DNA of 64,000 nt from Eremomyces bilateralis CBS 781.70 (taxonomy: Eukaryota; Ascomycota; Dothideomycetes; Eremomycetales; Eremomycetaceae): positions 1,495,406 to 1,559,405 of the forward strand of contig NW_022985068.1 of NCBI RefSeq assembly GCF_010015585.1. The letters are read 5' to 3'. The position numbers and the translations under genes are program-made. Positions 55,787 to 64,000 of the stretch are shown here, one piece after another (within the stretch, counting starts at the first letter, position 1; each line of letters opens with the position of its first letter). The notes under the pieces were generated by a model. The model did not search any database. It had not been told where the DNA came from and saw only the letters and a list, made by a program, of their open reading frames with translations.

Positions 55787-58700
55787 GGTTATGATCTCGA
55801 GCTGCTTCCACAGAGTTGAAATGGCGGGGTGTTAAGGAAGCGATGTATTATGTCTGGAAACAGACGAGACGGGTGGCATAAACATGAAGACATGAATGAA
55901 GCTGAGAAGAAGTCAAGCACGGGTGGTGGCTGGGAAATGCTGCGAGATGCTCTGGCTCCGCGTCGCGACGTCACTCTGACCAGTAGACTGTATCAGCCAA
56001 TCAGAATGCGATGCAGCTGTCCATCACAACTTGCAGCCTTGACGCCTTGTTGTCTTTGTGGCGGCCTTCATTTCTCAGGTCACAAAGTTTCATGTTCCAG
56101 TCCACAGCAATCCCGAGGCACCAGACGGAGTATGTTCCGAAGTCAGGTCAAGTCACAACGTTGGTCTCGGTTTGATCTTAACAAATTTCCATGTCAGTAA
56201 GATTCATGTTGCAAACTCAAGGATTAGGTACTGATCATATCATGGTCTAGATTCATGGACCCGGCTCTGTGAACCCTCTCTTGGTTTTGTATCCACTTGA
56301 ATATCTCCGTATCCCAGCGGCGAGCACTCCATCTCTCCCCTCAGCGTCAAACAGGTAAACTCAAAAGTCATCCGGACTCCATCGAGTATTACAGCAGTCA
56401 ACTACGCATTGATCAACCTTAATCAAGTCTGAATACCACCATTCGAGCGCCGGTCCTCCTGTCGTGAAGGTGATCTTCAGATCTTGAAGTTGGGGTTGGC
56501 CAGCTGTGCATCAGGCCTGGCGACGGGGTGCTCACTGTCCGACATCTAAGAGAATCTGTGGGATCTCTAGGTGTCGCAGTGAAGAGAGTGAACGGGGTAT
56601 GGAGGGGATGGCTGGTCGCGTGTATAGGTAATGCCAGGATCTCTTCAAAGAGTTCATACCGATCACTACGACCTTGACAAGCCAATACTAATGTGTTCAG
56701 CGTTCGATAGAGCATGTCAACCCCAGAGCCCCACCATCGAGGGTTCCCATCATGATCTCAATATCCAATTCATCCAAACAATATTACAGATCTGCTGTAG
56801 CACCTGCCCTCTCCAACCGTAGCATGGCCTCTCCCTTTCTAACCCCCTCACTCATCCCACCCTCCTCTCAGTTCCTTGCCGCTCTTCTGGCTTTCACGTA
56901 GAAGGAGGTGTGTGTGACAGACGTTTAGCTAGACTTCGAACGGGGATAGATTGTGACACGACGGAGAATAGAGGCTAACCTAACCACTGCAACATCAAAT
57001 GAATAGAGATGGCGTGAATATGGGAAATAGGTCCGCATCTGGGTGCAGTCCCCGCAAATACAGAACTGAGACAGGAACGTGGCGGTATCCAGATGTCGGA
57101 TAGCATAAAGAGTTCTATTACAGAGGTACTCTAACTTTAAGTAGAAAGTTCATTGCGGAGCTTAAGCGAGAGGGGATTCGACTCATTCGAGGCACTGAAA
57201 GCTCACGGACCTAAAGTCGTGCATGGAGGTTCGTAGGGAATAAGAATCTAGAGCTGCTCAGGACCAAGTAGCCCGACTCCTAGAAGAACCGGCAATGAAG
57301 CTAAATCGCAGATATGTCCCTTATATCCAGTAAACCTGTTCCAAATCCCCGTACCCGAATACCTCGGGCGTGATTTCAACGATCATACTTAACAAGGAAG
57401 GTGGCCGAAGCAGCCCATGGCGCTTTGACGCCTCATCTCGTTCCACGACATGGAGCGATAACGCGATAAGTCTCTAGGGCAATATCCACATGTTCTGCGC
57501 ATTAGCCTATTGGCGGTCCCAGGTGTTCGACGCGTCCTAACTCCTAACCGCAGATCAGACGACCGCATGCGCAGACTAGCTTGTTGCTGTCAATGGGAGA
57601 TAGCAGACTGGGTGTACGGCTTGGGGAATGGAGGAAAGCGAAGGGAGGGGATGAGGAGATAGCAGGACAAAAGGAGGTGTTGAAGACGCGAGAGAGTCGG
57701 GATGATATGTGAATTAAGGGTTGACGACATCCCACTGAGAGTGGGGGTCAACGGAAGGCGAGAAGCTGACTGGGGAAGAAGGGATGCGACTTGTGAGTAA
57801 TTAGATAAGGAAATGTTCGAAATGCCATGTTCAACGACCAGTGGTGTTCGAAGTTGGAGTGTGAACAGAATAGCCATTTCCAAAGATCATTATACCGGAA
57901 TAAATTGAGGAGACAGACAGCCTTGAACCAGTGGGCCACGGGTATCAAATAGCCCGTTTCCCCAAATAATGCTTCACCCAACACGTGGCACTACATATAC
58001 TGGTATCCATCCCTACCATCCACTCATCACGATGCTAGTGCAAGTCTTTAAGGTACAGTACAGGCGTAAAGGTATGATCGGTGGTTTAATTGTCCATCAG
58101 GATGCTCAATGACCCTTCTAGGACATCAAAAACGGGTCAACTAGGCACGATTGATGCCATCCAGATCTCGCTTCGGTACCGCAAGACCATCGACCCAATG
58201 GATTGACCTGGAGATATTATCCATAATTCCGTATCCAAATCCGTGGTCACGGTTCCTGTTTCAACCCGATGAAACCTCAATCCAAACGTTCAGGCGCTTT
58301 CTCGAAGACGATGAAGTATCAAGTACCTGATCCCCCCAGCCAATTGAGATTCCCAACGAATTCCCCACTGCGACCTTTGCTCCCTCCACCAACCGTACCT
58401 CCCCACCAGACCCCACCCCTGAGCTCCCCCCTCGGAGATACTCAACCACGGACAGACCGCCGTCCAGACCAGGGAGCGACGAGCTCGGAGACGCGCCATC
58501 CGTTAACTGCAAACGGTTCCGCCGCCGCCAATCATGGGCAACCTTCCCCGCGTTGGCCGAACGGGCGCTGGATTTCAGAGATGCGTGGCCTTGAAAATTT
58601 TTCACGGCCAATGAGGGCAGCCTGATGGAGGGGCCTAGAGCCGATCGAAGTCCGTTCGCTCGACGTGACGGCTCGTCGTGTCGCCATGAACGTAGGTCAG

Positions 58701-59996
58701 TGACGACGGTTCGTGAGACGGTGTGATGATTCTTCCAATCGTCTTGAGTCGAGATGACTTGGGAAGATGATGCATCAGGTTCAACGAACGCCTGTATTAG
58801 AACCATCATCTACAGAATCATTAATCTATTCACCAAGGTAGGTATTACTGATGACATCGTTTGCGATTTGGATAGGATCTTATCCTTGCGCTCAACAAAA
58901 GGTTGAAGCTTTGGCAGAATCGGGTGCTTGACTGGAAAAGTCGGATGCTGCCGATGCTCAGAGCCGAACCATTCGGCATGCCGGTAACTCCGTAGATCGA
59001 GTTGGAAGGACCCAGGGTTCATGCCCCTTTCTCATCTGCATTGGGTATCAAAATAGAAACGCCGGATGGAGGTCCTTGAAATCGAGAGGCTTTGAATAGT
59101 CACTCTTCTAGAACCCCATATCACTTTAATCATGGTGTACCTGGGGGGTGCAAGACTCTAAATGCGGGAGGAAGCTTGAAATGCAAGCCTCAACTTGCTC
59201 AATCTATTCCGAAAACCAGATACATTACTATCTATGCAGTGAAGCCAATAGCCCTAGATCTTACCGTGATACATCAGCATCTTGGAACGGGTGCCATGGT
59301 TCGATGTTCCCCTCTTTGCTCCGATGGTACATATCGACATCCTCACATGTACCCATCAGGAACTTCTACGCGATCAAAGTACGATCAATTCCATGCTGTA
59401 GTATGCTCAAGGCGTGTGGCTTGTAGCCTTTCCCCTCCAATTCGCTCCGATCCGACCAATTGGGGACAATGGCCCAAGACCTGCTCCGGTGCTCCCATCT
59501 TTCCCCCCGCTCCAATCCACATCGGACGTGAACTCCACCGGAACATGGGGGCGTTCTCGACATTTCTCGCCTCTCGGTCATCTGCAGCAAGCCAGCCAGG
59601 CGGGCGTGTCCGCGTGTGGCCAACAGAGCCTGGTTGACGACATGGAAGTGGATTTGGTGCCGTTGTGGACTAGAAATGCCCGAGCCCATCCACCCGATCG
59701 AAAGCGAACCACCCGCCCCAGCTTTTCCATCACTCATTCCATTACCCAACCGTTTACCTCCCACCACCCAATATCTCCCTCCCCAATCTTGAACCGCTCT
59801 TTATCGATCGACCTTGCTTTTGTCTTGTTATTATTAACCGTTCCTACACACCATATCTTTCCAGCCCAAATTTCCCCCCGCCGAACCCGGATTCCCGACA
59901 CCGTGGGAGGGCCTCCCCGTCTCGTCCCCCTCGTCGCCCTGCGATTCCTCCCGTTGGGGTGTGTCGGCCAGGCTTAGGTCGGCGGCGTTCCTGCAG
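55787..59996. other. Large gene-poor interval (4.2 kb)
   Basis: The largest gap in the window. A 182-codon open frame on the minus strand (58261-58809) and several near 100 codons exist but are low-complexity and lack domains. No tRNA, rRNA, long repeat or transposon protein was recognised. The last ~600 bp (59400-59990) is C/T-rich and is likely the promoter and long 5' leader of the bZIP gene. Confidence 0.4.
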
Positions 59997-61618
59997 ATGT
60001 CCGATAGCAGATCTCTCGACGATTTGGCCGCCGCGCCCGCGGTCGGGAGGGAGGAGCATTTGCGAGACGTGTCGACAGATTCGCTACAGTCCACGCCCGA
60101 GCCGGAGCCTGAAGCATCGCAGGAGCATAATCTTCAGCAACCGAAGCGAAAAGGTGGGCGCAAGCCGGTGAGCACTCTTGATTCTCTCTATATCTCTCAT
60201 GTTTTGTGTTGCTATTTGAATCGGACTATCACCATTGCAACTATCATTCCGAGTCAACACCCACGTTCTGTCTCAGTTTTCCTTCGTATCCTTTCCTTCG
60301 CATGTGACCGTGGACTCCCGCATATGGCCACCGCATGTCGTCAATGTCGAGACCCCAGCTAATCGAAGCCAAAAAGATCTATGCCACGTCCGAGGAGCGG
60401 AAGCAGCGCAACCGACAAGCGCAGGCGGCCTTTCGTGAACGGCGGACCGAGTATATCAAGCAGCTGGAGGCCACCATCAAGCAGCATGAGGAGACGCTGC
60501 AAACCCTCCAGGCCAACCACCGCAATGCCGCGGACGAGTGTCTGATGCTGCGGTATAAGAACTCGTTGCTCGAACGAATCTTGCTCGAAAAGGGTGGGTC
60601 CCCCTGGTTCTCCGCGGAAGCTCTCAGCTTCCTTATCACGGCCAAAGCTCCCATAGCTAATCTCTGAACTCAGGGATCGATGTTCAAGCCGAACTCCATG
60701 CGAAAGGAGGCAGTCCTCAACTCGGCGCGACCCGAACGACCACCGCACCAACACCCATTTCCAACCAAGCCCGCTTCAGCTTTCCCCGAGCAGCAACCAA
60801 CCCAGCCCGCCGCTCCGTCGGCGCCATCCCCGGAAATCCCGATGGCGCTCACCCCCTCCAAAACCGCTCCCCTCACCTCCAACCAACGCCCACTTCGCAG
60901 TCCTCCTCGCCCCCCACCACCTCGACCCGCTCCCCGAACTTCCTCCCGCAGCCCAATAGCAACATGTCCCCGTCCTTCAACGCGGTGCCGGGGGCCACCG
61001 GTCAACCTATAAGACCGCAGCAACCGCCCCCGCTGCGTCCGCAGGGCAATCCACGGCAATCACCCGGTCGACTGGTGACCAGCTACCCGAACTCGGGGGC
61101 GGCGCAGAACGGGCCGCGGAGCGCGCCGCATCAATTCTACCCCTCGCCATTCCAGAACCACATCGATCAGCTTGGTATGTAACCACTTCCACACGCCATA
61201 TCATGTTATCTCCCCTCTCAAATCACCGTCACGTCCTCCTATTCTAATTGCTAACCTCCCCCCAGAGCAAGAATACGACGCCGAAGCCGACATGGTCGAC
61301 GAACCCTCCCCCAGCGACCCTCCCACCGCCCGCTCGCCCTACCCCCACAACTACTACAACCCCGCCTCTCAAATGCAAAGCATGCCCCCCCCTCCCGCCG
61401 TCGCCTCGCAAGGGCCCAACCAACCCTTCCCCCCGCCAACAGCCGCCCCGCCCCAGCCACCCCAGCCGCAGCAGCGGCGGCCACCGCCGCAGGGGGAGAG
61501 TGGGATGAGCGGGGCGAACCGGTTGTTCGATCCGTATGATCCGATTTTGGACGCGGATCCGTTTGGGTTGTCGGCGAGTATGCAGTTCCCGACGCAGTTT
61601 ACGTATGAGACACGTTGA
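59997..61618 (+). CDS. bZIP transcription factor
   Basis: Nuclear DNA-binding regulator. Model: 59997-60167, 60377-60593, 60674-61174, 61266-61618, about 413 aa. The first ATG is at 59997 (an in-frame GTG upstream is ignored). The 209-nt first intron is joined at AAAAG/ATC, giving GRKP-IYATSEERKQRNRQAQ; an earlier in-frame acceptor would add LIEAKK. The basic region has N-R-Q-A-Q-A-A-F-R-E-R (about 68-80), followed by a leucine zipper (YIKQLEATIKQHEETLQTLQ ... LMLRYKNSLLERILLEKG). The rest is Pro/Gln/Ser-rich and disordered. Ends FDPYDPILDADPFGLSASMQ, an acidic-aromatic motif suited to activation. Related fungal bZIPs exist, but I cannot assign a named orthologue. Confidence 0.88.
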
Positions 61619-62946
61619 GGGGATGGAACGGGTGCCGTTGGATGTTATATCCTTTTCTTTGTATGATGTGGGACCGGGGTGATCATAATGTTTGGGGCTC
61701 ATAGCGAGCTCAGCACGTGCCAAACACCGCGCACGAGAGTCACTTGACCGGGGTTTCACAGCGCTTTAGGGTTCGGATCCGAGTACGGGTATGGCGTTTT
61801 AGCTGGGAGCTTTTTACGGGAATCGCAATGCATGAACTGGGGATGATTCTTCCGCCGGTGCAGCTTTTGACATGGCCAGACAGCATCGGGCTTTTCCTCA
61901 CCGGCGTTGCGCGTCGCTGCGGTTTTTCAACACAAAAGTTTCAACAAGCGTTGGGGTTTGGCCTTTTGCGACACTCCACGAGACGGGAGGGACAAGGCAG
62001 GGCTTGTTGTGGATATTCACGACTACAACCAAACTGTGCATACTGCCTGATGGCTGATACCCCGTTGTCTCTGTTGATGGTCCAGAACCTTTTGTCTGGA
62101 TGAGTACTGTGGAGTTCTGGTCTGCTTGATGGGCAGGGAGCGCAGCCGGATGTATTCTACCTTACTAGCGAGATTGGTCGAGCCAGCTGCCAGGGAAGAT
62201 CGGGTGTAATCCGGTGCTCTGGGTTGATGTCGGACTCGACCAATGTACCATCCACTTCTTCTATACTATCGATATCCCACGCTGTTGATGTGATGTCACT
62301 GCATGATTGACTGGGAGGAACTGGGGATTGCTCACTCCGCATCTTGGTTGGGTGGATTGTAGACGACTGCATTAACTATAGGTACGGTATAAACCGGATA
62401 TCACGATAGGATACCCTGAGAGTAAATATACGTTGGTATGACGCAAACCCGAATAATGGTCGGATGGTGGTAAATGGGAATTGATGGAATTGAAGCGGGT
62501 CTGAGCTCCAAGTAAAATTGTCGCTTAGGGCCGAATTGGCACACACAACCAACTGGCCACAGAACTGACACACACAACACCCGAACCACCTCGCTCCTTC
62601 CTCTCCTCCCTCTAGCGACTTCCAACTTTCCTACCCATCGCCCGTCGATCCTACTTCTTCATCACCACCCCCCGATCCAACCATCCCCCTCCCCCAATCC
62701 ATCCACCATCCCATTTCCCAAAAGCTCTCATCAGCAGAGCTTTCCCTTCCCGCATCCCGCCCTCCCTCACATCATCGGGGAGCGCCAACCGTCCCGCTTC
62801 TTTTCGTGAGAGCTCGCGAGTTCCTGGACGCACGCGTTGTCGTCCGTGGAGCAATTGGCTCTTACGTTCCCGAGGTCCGCACGCCTCCCAGTCTGAGAGT
62901 CACCCGGTGAGAAAGCGCGATTCGCGCGCAATAGAGGTCTTTCATC
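61619..62946. promoter_or_regulatory. Intergenic region with C/T-rich leader of the Stm1-like gene
   Basis: About 1.3 kb. The left part holds the bZIP 3' UTR. From about 62580 to 62780 the plus strand is strongly pyrimidine-rich (repeated CCTCC, CCATCC, TTCCC), typical of highly expressed fungal translation-related genes. No coding sequence recognised. Confidence 0.45.
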
Positions 62947-64000
62947 ATGTCGGGCATTGCTTCCAAGGTATGTGGTTTTTGAGAGTATGCGTGCGGTGGA
63001 TGGGTGCGGATGGAGCGGGTTGAAAAGCTGCAGGGCTTTCGATTCCTTCCATCCATCCATGGCGGCTTTGCACGGATGAATTTGAAGATTCAATGGCTAA
63101 TTCATCGTTCGCGGATTATAGAACCTCTACGATCTACTCGGTACGTGTTTTTAAACAGTCTCATCGGTGAATGAGGAGTGTGGTTCATCCGCCAGATTTC
63201 CCTGGCACGAATTGGACCACGACCATCAATCCGGTCCTAATCATCTCAGAAAAGAATCGTAGCTCATCAATGTTCTTCTCTCAACAGGCAACGATATCGA
63301 GGCCGACCCTTCGCTTCCTCCCCCAAAGCCTGTCGAGCCCGTCGACCGCACCCTTCCGCGCACCGGCAAGCGAAACGCCACCGGAGAGGCCCCTGTTGCC
63401 GCTATCCCGGCTGGAGGTGTCCGCGGTGGTCGATCCCGCCAGGAAGCTTCAGGTAATGATGGAGGTTCGTACATATCGTTTAGTCCCAGATGATGGCAAA
63501 AGAGTCATAGCTAATATAGGATGACAGCGTTCCGAGACCGCAACGCCGGCCATGGCAGCAATGTGACCCGCAACCGGGAGTACACTGGAGCAGGTATGGC
63601 TACTTGAGCGCAAGATGTATGATTATGACTAACGATTAGAAGAGGGTGAGCGTGGTGGATACCGTGGTCGTGGCCGTGGTGGCCGTGGTCGTGGAGAGGG
63701 TGGACGACGTGGAGGCTTTGACCGCCATAGCCGCACCGGCGTCGCGTAAGCCTTCCCTTTCTCCCAACGCATGTGACTTTGCTAACCCACCTCAGCGATC
63801 ATGACAAGCAACTCGCTCACGGCTGGGGCGCTAAGACCGGCGAAGGCGAATTCGCTGACGAGAGAGCCGGCGACGCCATCGCCAAGGCCGACGAGAAGGC
63901 GGCGGCCGGCTCCGTCCCCGCGGGTGCCGATTCCGGCTTCGACGACGCCGCTCCCGTCGGCGGCGACATGCTGACCGAGGCTGCCGAGCCCGAACCGGAG
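62947..64000 (+). CDS. Stm1/HABP4-type ribosome-associated RNA-binding protein (3' end outside window)
   Basis: Protein of the Stm1/SERBP1 group; in yeast Stm1 sits in the mRNA channel of idle ribosomes and preserves them (family knowledge). Model so far: 62947-62967, 63122-63140, 63288-63464, 63528-63593, 63640-63745, 63796 to beyond 64000. The product begins MSGIASKNLYDLLGNDIEAD, then PPPKPVEPVDRTLPRTGKRN, an Arg/Gly-rich stretch (GGYRGRGRGGRGRGEGGRRG) and DRHSRTGVADHDKQLAHGWG, the conserved HABP4/PAI-RBP1 signature. Six exons include a 21-nt first and a 19-nt second exon. One intron has a GTTCGT donor (63465). The C-terminal, acidic part is cut by the window edge. Confidence 0.88.

Noticed and set aside
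57160-57235. Possible tRNA (GGATTCGACTC resembles a B box)
   Set aside because: No A box at the right distance and no cloverleaf could be paired by eye.
58261-58809. 182-codon minus-strand open frame in the 4.2-kb gap
   Set aside because: Low-complexity Ser/Gly-rich translation, no domain or splice support; left uncalled.

Overview
The window is nuclear DNA of a filamentous ascomycete. The genes carry many 43-90 bp introns with fungal donor, branch (CTAAC/CTGAC) and acceptor signals, and the protein families are typical of Pezizomycotina: Zn2Cys6 and bZIP regulators, Pfa5 palmitoyltransferase, DUF3074 and DUF2235 proteins, and a PRP8 intein. The short PRP8 mini-intein and the overall protein similarity suggest Eurotiomycetes, probably Eurotiales. 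That placement is an inference from memory, not a search result. I resolved 25 gene loci plus one clear pseudogene and worked out exon boundaries by hand. All multi-exon models given as joins keep an open frame, except the pseudogene and the last gene, which runs off the window.

Layout. 0-6 kb: CHL1 DNA helicase (minus) head-to-head with a Zn2Cys6 regulator (plus). 6.4-15.1 kb: ribosomal protein L34 (minus) divergent from a very large PRP8 gene that contains an in-frame mini-intein. 15.4-20.4 kb: SDR oxidoreductase, tail-anchored Inp54-like inositol 5-phosphatase, DUF2235 hydrolase. 22-25 kb: a Whi5/Nrm1-like G1/S repressor and a RAD51 paralogue. 25.9-30.9 kb: a small secreted cysteine-rich protein, two START/SRPBCC-fold lipid-binding candidates (one DUF3074, one single-domain), and the complex I 15 kDa-type subunit. 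31.8-35 kb: a broken intradiol dioxygenase gene and a single-pass membrane protein with a repetitive beta ectodomain. 36-41 kb: sterol O-acyltransferase and AP-1 gamma-adaptin. 41.8-47.2 kb: parvulin, cytochrome oxidase VIIa-like subunit, CCDC47 homologue, Pfa5. 47.2-60 kb is gene-poor, with only a 108-residue Cys-rich protein, a secreted type-B carboxylesterase/lipase and a multi-pass membrane protein. 60-64 kb: a bZIP regulator and a Stm1/HABP4-type ribosome-associated protein cut by the window edge.

Most genes are housekeeping and unlinked in function; there is no secondary-metabolite cluster, CRISPR, virus-derived element or recognisable transposon. The most notable features are the PRP8 mini-intein (protein splicing inside the central RNA-splicing factor), a 5-nt micro-exon that supplies part of the Walker A motif of CHL1, other very small exons (8, 10, 10 and 14 nt), a recently broken dioxygenase, and several little-studied small proteins.
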